This document shows positions 42,019 through 50,301 of a stretch of 64,000 bases of DNA, piece after piece. Within the stretch, counting starts at the first letter, position 1. The number at the start of each line of letters is the position of its first letter. Source of the stretch: Eubacteriaceae bacterium (GTDB lineage: Bacteria; Bacillota; Clostridia; Peptostreptococcales; Anaerovoracaceae); contig CABIXY010000011.1 in assembly GCA_902362805.1 (NCBI GenBank), positions 3,855 to 67,854 on the forward strand, in the 5' to 3' direction. The position numbers were made by a program, and so were the translations under genes. The notes beneath the pieces are model-generated. The model had not been told where the DNA came from and did not search any database. It saw only the letters and a program-made list of their open reading frames with translations.

Positions 42019-42054
42019 TCAGGGCACCCCCAGCCGAAACTAAGCGTGCCCTGA
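42019..42054 (-). other. Strong hairpin between ord and ortA
   Basis: TCAGGGCAC pairs perfectly with GTGCCCTGA over an 18-base loop; no T run follows on the minus strand. In the middle of one operon this is more likely a processing or stability element, or a partial terminator that sets the ord to ortAB ratio. Confidence 0.55.
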
Positions 42055-42072
42055 TATCTTTCTATTTGTTAA

Positions 42073-43131
42073 TTATTTTACGATCTTCTTGTCTGGGCAG
42101 ATTCTGTCTCTTACGTCACCCATTAAAGCTCTTGGAATAGGAAGAGTGATCATAGTGTGAAGTCCTGGTTCTGCATTGATAACCTGCGGAATCATGTTTG
42201 CACACATTGCGATTGTTCCTAAGCCGCCTTCAACTTCTGGGCTGTTAACCATGTTAACTGCTGGAGTACCTTCGATGATTACATAGTCACCAGTCTGAAC
42301 GCCAACCTGTTCAGGTTCGATCTGCTGTGGATGCTCCATGCGGATTTCCATGCCGTTGCAAAGCTTAGCATCTGCTGTCATGGATACGCCTGCGCATGAT
42401 CCTGCTGCAGCAAATCCATAAGGAGATTTTCTGTCAACATCAGTAGTAATCGGATTCATGTCCTGTGCGAAGTCTTCAACGCAAAGGCCAAGCCCTTCAG
42501 CCATCATTCCTACGGATTCAGCGAATCCTACGTGTCCAGCCATAGTTCCGTCTGCTTTTCTCTTCATGAATTCTTCAGGACTGATGCCGATTCCCTGTTC
42601 TTCCATTACAGCTGGTCCGAACGGTGACAGTGAGTTAACTCTCTTGGAAAGGATGTGTTTTACGTCTGTCATGCATCCTGTCATAACTAATACTAACAGG
42701 TCCATGATGTGTCCTGGGTTGATACCAGTTCCGAGACAAGATACGCCGTTAGCTTTTGCAATCTTATCTAATTCTTCTGCCAGATCTGGGTTCTGTGCAG
42801 CAGGGTATGCCATCTCTTCAGCGGAAGTGATAACGTTGATTCCCTGTTCCATGATGAACTTCAGTCTAGGGAAAGCATTCTTTGTGAAAGAGTCTGTGCA
42901 GAGGATAACGATATCAGCAGCACCTGGTTTAATTACGTCTTCAGCAGCCTGAATCAGAACGTCTTCTCTGTCGCCTTTTTCAGTCTTTATGTAGTCAAAC
43001 ATGGAAGTACCGATTTTCTTGCCTCTTCCAGCAACGCCGACAATGTCAACACCTTTCTTAGTCAGAAGCATGTCTGCAACTCCGCCGCCCATTGCGCCAA
43101 GTCCCCAAATAATTACTTTTACATTTTCCAT
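42073..43131 (-). CDS. ord: 2,4-diaminopentanoate dehydrogenase
   Basis: 352 residues. VKVIIWGLGAMGGGVADMLL is the N-terminal nucleotide-binding loop; the body, e.g. GTGINPGHIMDLLVLVMTGC and GFAAAGSCAGVSMTADAK, fits the dihydrodipicolinate-reductase-like Ord family. It oxidises 2,4-diaminopentanoate to 2-amino-4-oxopentanoate with NAD(P). First gene of the operon, starting after GGAGAG, and driven by a sigma-54 promoter 90 bases upstream. Confidence 0.95.
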   Translation of the reverse strand: MENVKVIIWGLGAMGGGVADMLLTKKGVDIVGVAGRGKKIGTSMFDYIKTEKGDREDVLIQAAEDVIKPGAADIVILCTDSFTKNAFPRLKFIMEQGINVITSAEEMAYPAAQNPDLAEELDKIAKANGVSCLGTGINPGHIMDLLVLVMTGCMTDVKHILSKRVNSLSPFGPAVMEEQGIGISPEEFMKRKADGTMAGHVGFAESVGMMAEGLGLCVEDFAQDMNPITTDVDRKSPYGFAAAGSCAGVSMTADAKLCNGMEIRMEHPQQIEPEQVGVQTGDYVIIEGTPAVNMVNSPEVEGGLGTIAMCANMIPQVINAEPGLHTMITLPIPRALMGDVRDRICPDKKIVK

Positions 43132-43220
43132 AAGTTTTCTCTCCTTTTTACATAAAAATTAATAAACATTAACCATTAGTTTTAAATTTTGCGTGGCTTG
43201 CACGCGATGCTTATATATAA

Positions 43221-43236
43221 AGCAACTTCTGTGCCA
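43221..43236 (-). promoter_or_regulatory. Sigma-54 promoter of the ord-ortAB-oraSE operon
   Basis: TGGCACAGAAGTTGCT on the minus strand matches both consensus elements with correct spacing, about 90 bases before the ord ATG. Confidence 0.88.
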
Positions 43237-43304
43237 ACGCTTTTTGTGTATACAACATACTTTAATTGCCAGTTTTTAATAAAAACAAACAAATTTAAGT
43301 CCAT

Positions 43305-43335
43305 TTTTTGGTAAATATCACTAGATTACCAAAAA
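43305..43335. promoter_or_regulatory. Candidate enhancer upstream of ord
   Basis: TTTTTGGTAA and TTACCAAAAA are perfect inverted copies 11 bases apart, 70-100 bp above the -24 element. A third half-site (GATTAC/GTAATC) overlaps at 43324-43341. Position and symmetry suit binding of the adjacent sigma-54 activator. Confidence 0.6.
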
Positions 43336-43402
43336 GTAATCACATAGATTTTAGGAACACTGTAACCATCAAAAATTAAGTGCAAATTTTCGGGCACTTT
43401 CA

Positions 43403-43420
43403 ATGCAAATATGTTTGCAT
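43403..43420. promoter_or_regulatory. 18-bp palindrome downstream of the sigma-54 activator gene
   Basis: ATGCAAATATGTTTGCAT lies just past the activator stop (43422) and 170 bases above the ord promoter. A sister palindrome, ATGCAAATTATTTTGCAT, lies at 44968-44985 on the other side of the gene. The arms are the same length and nearly identical, pointing to one DNA-binding protein. Confidence 0.5.
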
Positions 43421-43421
43421 T

Positions 43422-44813
43422 TTACCCTTTTATTCCGTACTTTTTCAGCTTATGCTGCAGGGTCTGCCGCTTGATCTTTAAAACTTCAGCAGTTTTCGAG
43501 ATGTTTCCTCCCTCTGTAATCATAACCTCGCGGATGATTTCTTCCTCTAAATTGGCCAGATATTGATCGAGAGGCCCCTTTCTATCCCATTTTTCAACAT
43601 CTGCTCCGATGGCTTTCACCTGCATCGGCATCTGCAGGAGCTTCTCCGTCAGCACATGCTCCGTATCTGCCATAGCGACAGACTGCATGATGACATTCTC
43701 CAGTTCCCTGACGTTGCCAGGATAATCATATTCGCAGAGCCTGTCCATGGCACCTTCTGACACCATCCATACTTCTTTCTCAAAGCGTTCATTGTGTTTT
43801 GCCAGAAGCTTTTCCGTCAAATGAGGGATATCATCCAACCTGTTGCGCAGTGGCGGAATTGCAATGCTCACAACATTTAAACGATAGTAAAGATCCTTTC
43901 TCAGCTTCCCTTCTTCAATCAACTTCTCTGGGAATTCGTTGACTGTAGCAATGATTCGCACATCAATGGGGATATCAGTTGTTCCGCCCACGCGCCGGAT
44001 ATAATCCTCCTGCAGCACGCGGAGCAGCTTGCTCTGCAGCTCATACGGCATCGCGCTGATCTCGTCTAACAGCAGCGTGCCTCCGTTGGCCTGTTCAAAC
44101 AATCCTGCTCGGTCAACCGCTCCAGTGAACCCACCCTTCGAGGTCCCGAACAAAATTCCCTCCAGCAGAGATTCTGGCAGAGCTGCGCAGTTCTGCGCCA
44201 GAAACGGTTTGTTCTTCCTGCGGCTGGCGTAGTGAATGCTCTGTGCAAAGAGTTCCTTTCCCGTTCCTGTTTCTCCGTAAATGAAAACCGATGCATTGTT
44301 GTCTGCGGCTCGTTTTGCCCGTTCAAGAACGGAAACAAACTGCGGGTTATTTCCTATTATATTATCGAAAGTATATTGCCTGATCTTCGGCTTTACCTCA
44401 TGAGGTTCTATCTTTTTCTCCTGCAACTTCAAAATCGTATCGCTCATAGAACGGATGTTGGTGATGTCCTTGGCCACCTCTACTGCTGCAATGGTTCTGC
44501 CATTCTCAATGACTGGCACCGTGCTGTTAATCGTGGTAATTTCCTTGCCGTACAGGTTCTTATAGGTCTGCTGCTTGTTCTTCGTGGCTACGTTCTTCTT
44601 CAGTGCCTGGTACAGGGTACTCTCGTTCAGCCTGACCCCTGGAAACGCCTTATGAAACTCTTTCCCCATGACGTCTTCCATATTGATCTGCTCCATATCT
44701 GCCATAGCTCGATTATAAAACAGACCGATTCCATCCTGGTCTACTACATATACACCTGCGTCGATTAATTTGATTAATTCTTCGATAATTTTCTTATATC
44801 CTTCTGCGTTCAA
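43422..44813 (-). CDS. Sigma-54-dependent activator of ornithine fermentation (PAS, AAA+, HTH)
   Basis: 463 residues. PAS domain with IDAGVYVVDQDGIGLFYNRA and VIENGRTIAAVEVAKDITNI; AAA+ domain with GETGTGKE, GFTGA loop (written GGFTGA rather than GAFTGA), TLLLDEISAM and LRKDLYYRLNV; C-terminal HTH GGNISKTAEVLKIKRQTLQHKL. RocR-like architecture. It lies immediately upstream of, and on the same strand as, the ord operon with its sigma-54 promoter, so it is the obvious activator, probably sensing ornithine or a related amino acid. Ends in a region of inverted repeats that may double as terminator and enhancer. Confidence 0.92.
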   Translation of the reverse strand: MNAEGYKKIIEELIKLIDAGVYVVDQDGIGLFYNRAMADMEQINMEDVMGKEFHKAFPGVRLNESTLYQALKKNVATKNKQQTYKNLYGKEITTINSTVPVIENGRTIAAVEVAKDITNIRSMSDTILKLQEKKIEPHEVKPKIRQYTFDNIIGNNPQFVSVLERAKRAADNNASVFIYGETGTGKELFAQSIHYASRRKNKPFLAQNCAALPESLLEGILFGTSKGGFTGAVDRAGLFEQANGGTLLLDEISAMPYELQSKLLRVLQEDYIRRVGGTTDIPIDVRIIATVNEFPEKLIEEGKLRKDLYYRLNVVSIAIPPLRNRLDDIPHLTEKLLAKHNERFEKEVWMVSEGAMDRLCEYDYPGNVRELENVIMQSVAMADTEHVLTEKLLQMPMQVKAIGADVEKWDRKGPLDQYLANLEEEIIREVMITEGGNISKTAEVLKIKRQTLQHKLKKYGIKG

Positions 44814-44837
44814 TAGCTTGTACCTCCCAAACGCTAT

Positions 44838-44934
44838 GCGTATAATGGTTCTGCCCCTAATCTTTGATTTGGTTAGGCAGACCTTATGCTTTAACGCCCT
44901 GCAGACGTAGTGCGCAGCTAGGCGTTAGTCGTAT
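44838..44934. repeat. Two-hairpin repeat, single unit (family 1)
   Basis: GCGTATAATGG at 44838 and the boundary GTTAGTCGTAT ending at 44934 frame one unit; CGTAT recurs 91 bp apart. Hairpin A pairs GGTTCTGCCCCTAA with TTAGGCAGACC; then CCTTATGCTTTA, identical to the 441-738 array; then hairpin B closed by TAACGCC/GGCGTTA around GTAGTGCGCAGC. Both hairpins have new stem sequences relative to the array at 441-738 while linkers are kept. Confidence 0.8.
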
Positions 44935-44967
44935 GTCAAATACTATTTTACACTATTTTGGAAGCAT

Positions 44968-44985
44968 ATGCAAATTATTTTGCAT
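44968..44985. promoter_or_regulatory. 18-bp palindrome upstream of the ArsR-family gene
   Basis: ATGCAAATTATTTTGCAT sits 11 bases above the -35 element of the arsR promoter and in the divergent region shared with the sigma-54 activator gene. Matches the palindrome at 43403-43420. A likely operator for the ArsR-type protein. Confidence 0.5.
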
Positions 44986-44996
44986 CTACATTTTTA

Positions 44997-45025
44997 TTGA
45001 AAAACTGACAAATTTATTGTATATT
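44997..45025 (+). promoter_or_regulatory. Sigma-A promoter of the arsR-ktrBA operon
   Basis: TTGAAA at 44997 and TATATT at 45020 with a 17-base spacer, 35 bases before the ATG at 45061. Confidence 0.65.
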
Positions 45026-45060
45026 GGTATTTGACTATTTGTTGTAAATGGAGGAATACT

Positions 45061-45387
45061 ATGAGAATAAGAAAAGATCAAGAATTATTCGAAGAAAAAG
45101 ACATAGAATTGATTGCAAGAGTTTCTGATGCGCTGGCCCATCCTGTCCGCTTGAAACTTTTCAGATATATTATGCAGTGTAATAAGTCAATGGAGACAGT
45201 ATGCAACAAAGATCTTGTGGCAAACTTTGATTACGCCCAGGCAACGATTTCACAGCACGTCAAAAAACTTGTCGACGCCGGTCTGATCGAGGTAAAAAAG
45301 CAAGACAAATTTTCTTATTATTATGCAAATTTAGGAGTTTTGATGCAATATATTGACATTACAAAAAAATATTCTATAATAGGGTGA
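45061..45387 (+). CDS. ArsR-family winged-helix regulator
   Basis: 108 residues. ARVSDALAHPVRLKLFRYIM, NKDLVANFDYAQATISQHVKKLVDAGLIEVKKQ and FSYYYAN follow the ArsR order: dimer helix, recognition helix, wing. It lacks the classical ELCVCDL metal-binding cysteines, though two cysteines lie in the loop before the recognition helix (MQCNKSMETVC), so a redox or metal response is possible. It leads the operon with ktrB and ktrA. The start at 45061 follows GGAGG; the frame extends upstream without a site. Confidence 0.85.
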   Translation: MRIRKDQELFEEKDIELIARVSDALAHPVRLKLFRYIMQCNKSMETVCNKDLVANFDYAQATISQHVKKLVDAGLIEVKKQDKFSYYYANLGVLMQYIDITKKYSIIG

Positions 45388-45421
45388 ATACAACAATTTA
45401 TAGAGAAATTCGGAGGTACTT

Positions 45422-46762
45422 ATGTCAAGACACATAAGATTATTTCCGGTTCAAATTCTGGCAATCGGTTTCGGCCTGCTTATCTTAATGGGAAGTATTA
45501 TGCTCTCCTCCCCTCTCTGTAATAAGAGCGGCGAAAGTATTCCCTTTATCAACGGCTTGTTTACATCGACGTCGGCCACATGTGTAACCGGACTGGCAGT
45601 TTATGACACGTATACGCAATTTAACTTTTTAGGACAATTCATCATCATACTGCTCATACAAATCGGCGGCCTTGGATTCATGGGTATGGCCATGACCTTC
45701 TCCTTCTTAATTGGAAGCAAGATCACCATATTCCAGCGTTCTCTTCTGATGGAATCCATAGGCACACTCCATATTGGAGGCGTAGTAAAAACTATAAGGA
45801 GAATGCTCTTCGGTACTTTATTCTTTGAAGGACTGGGAGCATTAATTATTTCCTTTAAATTTATTCCCCAGGTTGGATTTTGGCAGGGACTTTGGTACGG
45901 CGTCTTTCATTCCGTATCTTCCTTCTGTAACGCGGGCTTTGATCTACTGGGAAGATTTGACCCCGGAAGTTCCCTGACACAGTTTTCTGACGACCCCGTC
46001 CTGCTCATTACGGTCATGACGCTGATTGTCACCGGAGGTATCGGGTTTATCGTCTGGGGAGACATCGTGGATCACAAATTTCACTTCAGGAAATATGCGC
46101 TTCACTCCAAAATCATGTTGTTCTTTACATTTTTCATGATCTTGTTCGGAGCACTGGCTTTCTACTTTGTAGAGGGGTCCAATTCTTTCGGGGAAATGCC
46201 CACTGCAGAAAAGGTTCTCAATTCTTTCTTTGCATCTGTTTCGCCGAGAACTGCTGGCTTCGCTTCCGTGGATTATGCAGATATGTCAACTGCAGGCAGG
46301 TTTTTAACGATGTTTCTGATGTTTGTCGGCGCTGGCCCCGGTTCGACTGGCGGCGGTATCAAGCTGACTACCTTCGCGACTTTGCTTCTTTCCATGTACT
46401 CTTATGCAAAGCACTATCAGGATCTGAGTATTTTCAGACGCAGGCTGCCCGCAGAGGCCCAAAGAAAGGCGTTTTCGAGCATCGCTTCCTACGTTATGGC
46501 AGTCCTGTTGTGTACTTTTTGCCTATTAGTCGCAAATCCGTCGTTTACAGCTGAAAGCTGTCTCTTTGAATCTCTGTCCGCCATGGGAACGGTCGGACTG
46601 ACTATGGGAATTACGCCCGCGCTAGGCACATTCTCAAAGCTGTGCCTCATCATTTTAATGTATTGCGGCAGACTGGGCAGTATCGCAGTCGCTATGGCGA
46701 TCGCCAGAAGAAAGATTATACCGAAGATTAGTTATCCAGAAGAAAAGATCACAATCGGTTAA
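45422..46762 (+). CDS. ktrB: Potassium uptake protein, TrkH/KtrB family
   Basis: 446 residues. Pore-loop signatures of the four-repeat K+ channel-like transporters are visible: TSTSATCVTGLAVYDT, HSVSSFCNAGFDLLG, ASVSPRTAGFASVDY with AGPGSTGGGIKLTT, and SLSAMGTVGLTMG. It moves potassium, usually with sodium or by membrane potential, and is gated by its KtrA partner encoded next. GGAGG ribosome-binding site, 34 bases after arsR. Confidence 0.93.
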   Translation: MSRHIRLFPVQILAIGFGLLILMGSIMLSSPLCNKSGESIPFINGLFTSTSATCVTGLAVYDTYTQFNFLGQFIIILLIQIGGLGFMGMAMTFSFLIGSKITIFQRSLLMESIGTLHIGGVVKTIRRMLFGTLFFEGLGALIISFKFIPQVGFWQGLWYGVFHSVSSFCNAGFDLLGRFDPGSSLTQFSDDPVLLITVMTLIVTGGIGFIVWGDIVDHKFHFRKYALHSKIMLFFTFFMILFGALAFYFVEGSNSFGEMPTAEKVLNSFFASVSPRTAGFASVDYADMSTAGRFLTMFLMFVGAGPGSTGGGIKLTTFATLLLSMYSYAKHYQDLSIFRRRLPAEAQRKAFSSIASYVMAVLLCTFCLLVANPSFTAESCLFESLSAMGTVGLTMGITPALGTFSKLCLIILMYCGRLGSIAVAMAIARRKIIPKISYPEEKITIG

Positions 46763-46783
46763 TGATATAAAGGAGAAAATAAA

Positions 46784-47437
46784 ATGCGTTCTATACTAAT
46801 TATCGGCCTTGGACGTTTCGGCCGCCATCTTGCAACAAGCCTGGCAGATCTGGGCAACGAACTGATGGTTATCGACAAAAACGAAGCGGTAGTAAACAAG
46901 ATAGCGCCTTATGTGACTTCCGCCCAAATCGGAGACTGTACAGACGAGGTGGTGTTGAAAGATTTAGGTGTCGCCAACTTTGATCTCTGCTTTGTATGTA
47001 TCAGTAATGACTTGGAGTCGTCTTTAGTCATCACCATGACTTTAAAGGAACTGGGTGCCCACAAGATTGTCACAAAGGTCAACCAGGACCTTCACGCCAA
47101 ATTTCTGTTACAGAACGGTGCAGATGACGTCATTTATCCGGAGCGTGATATGGCCATCCGAACAGCTATGAAGTACAGCGCGCAGAACGCCTTTGACTAT
47201 ATCGAGCTGAGTAAGCATTACGGCATCTTTGAAATCGCAGCACCAAAGTCCTGGATCGGCCGCTCTCTGACCGAGATCAATGTAAGGAAAAAATATCAGG
47301 TCAACGTTATCGCATACAAGTGCCACGATCAAATTCTTCCTCTCGACAAAGAGGAGTATTACTTTTCTGAGGATCAGCACTTGATTGTAGCGGGAGATAA
47401 AAAGAATTTCCACGAACTGATTGCGAAGAAATTATAA
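46784..47437 (+). CDS. ktrA: Potassium channel regulator KtrA (RCK domain)
   Basis: 217 residues. An N-terminal nucleotide-binding RCK domain (SILIIGLGRFGRHLATSLAD, VIDKNEAVVNKI, GDCTDEVVLKDLGV) and a C-terminal TrkA-C domain. It forms the cytoplasmic ring that controls KtrB through ATP/ADP or NAD binding. AAAGGAGA ribosome-binding site, 21 bases after ktrB; a terminator follows. Confidence 0.94.
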   Translation: MRSILIIGLGRFGRHLATSLADLGNELMVIDKNEAVVNKIAPYVTSAQIGDCTDEVVLKDLGVANFDLCFVCISNDLESSLVITMTLKELGAHKIVTKVNQDLHAKFLLQNGADDVIYPERDMAIRTAMKYSAQNAFDYIELSKHYGIFEIAAPKSWIGRSLTEINVRKKYQVNVIAYKCHDQILPLDKEEYYFSEDQHLIVAGDKKNFHELIAKKL

Positions 47438-47453
47438 AGAACGAAAAATGCAG

Positions 47454-47484
47454 AGAGGAGGCTTTTGCAGTCTCCTCTTTTATT
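47454..47484 (+). terminator. Terminator after ktrA
   Basis: AGAGGAG pairs with CTCCTCT, followed by TTTATTAT on the plus strand. Confidence 0.8.
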
Positions 47485-47587
47485 ATAAATTTATATTATC
47501 ATTTTATCATTTTTTATAATTTTACATTATCATATTGTTGTTTTATAATGCACTTACGATCAAATTTAGAAAGGAACAAAACACAAT

Positions 47588-48613
47588 ATGAATTTACTGA
47601 GAAAGAACGGACCGGGTATTTTGCTTTGCCTGGCCATCGCCATACCCTCTTGGTTTCTAGGCGGTGTATTTCCCATTATCGGCGGCGCTGTCATCGCGAT
47701 ACTGGCCGGCATGATTGTCACCCTATTTTTTAGGGATAAGGCTTCCTACGAGCCAGGCATCAAAATCGTATCAAAAAAAGTTCTGCAATGGGCAGTTATC
47801 TTATTAGGCTTCGGCATGGATCTCAATATCGTCCTCCAAACAGGGAAGCAATCCCTGCCGATTATCATATGTACGATATCGGTTTCACTGCTCATCGCCT
47901 ACATTCTTCACAAAGCGATGAAGATTCCCACGAAGACCTCGGCTTTAATCGGCGTCGGCTCTTCCATTTGCGGCGGATCTGCTATCGCAGCAACGGCTCC
48001 GGTCATTGAGGCAGACGAAGAAGAAGTCGCTCAAGCAATTTCTGTCATCTTCTTTTTTAATGTCCTGGCAGCCCTGCTCTTCCCCGCTTTCGGGCAGCTG
48101 GTAGGCTTTGACACTGGCTCCGGCGAAGCCTTCGGTATCTTTGCAGGGACAGCTGTGAATGACACTTCCTCTGTCACTGCTACAGCGGCCACCTGGGACA
48201 GCATGTGGAACCTGGGATCAGCCACTTTGGATAAGGCTGTGACCGTGAAGCTGACCAGGACCTTAGCCATCATTCCCATCACCCTCCTGCTAGCGTTCCT
48301 GCGCACAAGAAATGAGGAAAGCGAAAAGAAGGTTGCGCTAAAACAGGTTTTTCCATTCTTCATCCTGTTTTTTATCGGCGCATCCATCATCACCACGACC
48401 GCCATCCACTTCGGACTTCCGGCCTCCTTCTTTGCGCCCATCAAAGAGCTGAGCAAGTTTTTCATCATCATGGCTATGGCAGCAATCGGACTGAACACCA
48501 ACATCGTCAAGCTGGTTAAAAACGGCGGCAAGCCAATTGCCATGGGTGCATGCTGCTGGATTGGCATCACGGGTGTCAGCCTTATTTTGCAGAATTTCCT
48601 CGGCTTAGTATAG
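47588..48613 (+). CDS. yeiH: YeiH family putative sulfate/organosulfonate exporter (UPF0324)
   Basis: 341 residues with about ten membrane helices. VLQWAVILLGFGMDLNIVL, IGVGSSICGGSAIAATAPVI and AVNDTSSVTATAATW are the conserved blocks of the YeiH/UPF0324 family, proposed to export sulfate or related anions. AAAGGAAC ribosome-binding site. Stands alone between two terminators. Substrate not proven for the family. Confidence 0.87.
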   Translation: MNLLRKNGPGILLCLAIAIPSWFLGGVFPIIGGAVIAILAGMIVTLFFRDKASYEPGIKIVSKKVLQWAVILLGFGMDLNIVLQTGKQSLPIIICTISVSLLIAYILHKAMKIPTKTSALIGVGSSICGGSAIAATAPVIEADEEEVAQAISVIFFFNVLAALLFPAFGQLVGFDTGSGEAFGIFAGTAVNDTSSVTATAATWDSMWNLGSATLDKAVTVKLTRTLAIIPITLLLAFLRTRNEESEKKVALKQVFPFFILFFIGASIITTTAIHFGLPASFFAPIKELSKFFIIMAMAAIGLNTNIVKLVKNGGKPIAMGACCWIGITGVSLILQNFLGLV

Positions 48614-48624
48614 ACTGGTTCCAT

Positions 48625-48672
48625 TAAAAAAGTGCAGGCCCGCTTTCACAAAAGTGTGGTCTGCACTTTCAC
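48625..48672. terminator. Bidirectional terminator between yeiH and the nitrilase gene
   Basis: AAAGTGCAG pairs with CTGCACTTT between two converging genes; the plus strand continues CACTTATACTT and the minus strand runs through GCAGGC..AAAAAAT. Confidence 0.7.
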
Positions 48673-48678
48673 TTATAC

Positions 48679-49470
48679 TTACTTTATGTCGTACATCTCT
48701 GGCACCCGGTTCTCATAAACCGCCAGGTCGTCCCTCATTTGCTTTTGATATGCCGTATCAATGCAGGTGAAAATGACGTCTTCTCTATCAGCAGCCTGCG
48801 CCAAAGGCAGACCGCAAGGGTCGATAATCTGGCTTCTGCCGAAACAGTGTTTGTTGTATTGATTGGCAGTCACAACATAAAGCACATGGTTCAGCGCTGC
48901 ACCCCTGACCAGCAGATCCCATTGATCCTGCCGAGGGCGGTAAAACATGGCTGGAATCGCCAGCAGGTCGATGTCTTGCAAGGCCAAGGTTCTCAAATAC
49001 TCGCAGAAGCGCACCTCATAGCAGATCGCCACACCCACTTTGCCACAGTCGAACTCGAAAATACCGTGCCTTCTTCCCGCTGTCAGATAGTCTGACTCCT
49101 TACGATCAAGGGCATCGAAGAGGTGTACCTTGCTGTACTCTCCAAGCAAATTGCCGCCACGGTCTATAGCGAGGCAGGTATTGTAGAGTTTGCCATCTTT
49201 TTTCTGGGGAAAAGTTCCCGTTATCATATTGACTTGATGTGCAGCAGCGCAGCGGGAAAGTGTTTGATAGAAAGCACCTTCGAGAGGCTCACCGACAGTC
49301 TCTCTGTTTTTGTAAGTAGGGCTTTCATAGAAAAATTCAGGCAGACAGACGATGTCTGCCTGACCGTACTGCTGAAATCCTCTTTCAATGAGATCAAGTG
49401 CCCGTCTCAAGTTTTCCTCTTTATTCGGCGTCCATCCTACCTGGACTGCCATTACTTTGATCGTGCTCAT
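48679..49470 (-). CDS. Carbon-nitrogen hydrolase (nitrilase superfamily)
   Basis: 263 residues. The catalytic triad is in place: Glu in IVCLPEFFYE (about 44), Lys in GEYSKVHLFDA (about 113) and Cys in VGVAICYEVRF (about 148). The superfamily cleaves non-peptide C-N bonds such as omega-amides and N-carbamoyl groups. It is closely similar along its whole length to the nitrilase at 57232-58026 (shared ends such as QVGWTPNKEENLRRALDLIE versus QVGMTEDKHDNLRRALALID, and the MYDIK/LYDIK tail). It is co-transcribed with the Crp-type regulator upstream (18-base gap). Confidence 0.88.
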   Translation of the reverse strand: MSTIKVMAVQVGWTPNKEENLRRALDLIERGFQQYGQADIVCLPEFFYESPTYKNRETVGEPLEGAFYQTLSRCAAAHQVNMITGTFPQKKDGKLYNTCLAIDRGGNLLGEYSKVHLFDALDRKESDYLTAGRRHGIFEFDCGKVGVAICYEVRFCEYLRTLALQDIDLLAIPAMFYRPRQDQWDLLVRGAALNHVLYVVTANQYNKHCFGRSQIIDPCGLPLAQAADREDVIFTCIDTAYQKQMRDDLAVYENRVPEMYDIK

Positions 49471-49488
49471 TCGGTATTTCCCCCATTC

Positions 49489-50172
49489 CTACTCTATTTG
49501 CATCTGCGATGCTTTCGCTTCTAAGGCTTTGTAGCTGCGGACCCGCATCCTGCCGCGTTCTCTTTCAATCCAGCCTTCCTCGTCAAAGCGTTTGATGACA
49601 CGCGACAAATGGCGATAACTGGCTCCCAGATATTGGGCAAGATCTGTCAAAGATACTCTGATCCAATTTCCTCTGCCCACTTCCTCTTCCTTTTCAATGA
49701 GATAGGCGGCCATTCTGTTTTCCAACGGATACGACTGTGTAGCCACAAGCTTGCTCACACTGCGAAGCATTTTTTCTGCAATCAGCTTGCTCAGATTTCG
49801 CAGGAATACTGCGTCGGAGAGAATCAGTTCCCTATGCTCATGGAAGGACAATGCCAGACAAACAGACGCTTCTACGGCCTGAATGGACTGCGACTGGGTG
49901 CGGATACCGAGAAATTCCAGTTCGCCAAGAATATCACCTGCTTCATAGTATTGGGCAAGAGACACATTGCCGTCCTGATGAATCACGTACAGCTTAACCC
50001 TTCCTTCTGCCACGAAGTAGAGCCGTTCTGGCACCATCAGTTCTTCACAGATGTATTCACCTTTCTGAAAAAGATGCACTTCCAAAAAATCTTCTATCGG
50101 TACAGAAAACAAGTCCTGAATGGGATATTTGGCAATATATTGCAGCCTAGTTGTCTGATCACTGATTTTCAT
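49489..50172 (-). CDS. Crp/Fnr family regulator, YeiL-like
   Basis: 227 residues. N-terminal cyclic-nucleotide-binding-like barrel (FQKGEYICEELMVPERLYFV, GRVKLYVIHQDG, YEAGDILGELEFLG) and a C-terminal winged helix (SLTDLAQYLGASYRHLSRVIKRFDEEGWIERERGRMRV). No cysteine set for an Fe-S cluster at the N-terminus. It is divergent from psuK-psuG. In E. coli the related Crp/Fnr gene yeiL also adjoins the pseudouridine genes, so it may control them and the nitrilase. Start after CGAGGAA. Confidence 0.85.
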   Translation of the reverse strand: MKISDQTTRLQYIAKYPIQDLFSVPIEDFLEVHLFQKGEYICEELMVPERLYFVAEGRVKLYVIHQDGNVSLAQYYEAGDILGELEFLGIRTQSQSIQAVEASVCLALSFHEHRELILSDAVFLRNLSKLIAEKMLRSVSKLVATQSYPLENRMAAYLIEKEEEVGRGNWIRVSLTDLAQYLGASYRHLSRVIKRFDEEGWIERERGRMRVRSYKALEAKASQMQIE

Positions 50173-50301
50173 TCTATTCCTCGTCTTTTCTGATTATTTC
50201 TATCCTTATTATGCCATATGTCCTATTTTTTCGCAATCCTCTTTGCTATACTAGGGGCAAGAAAGGCGTCCGCATCGGCCGCCTGTGCAGGAGGATTTCA
50301 T

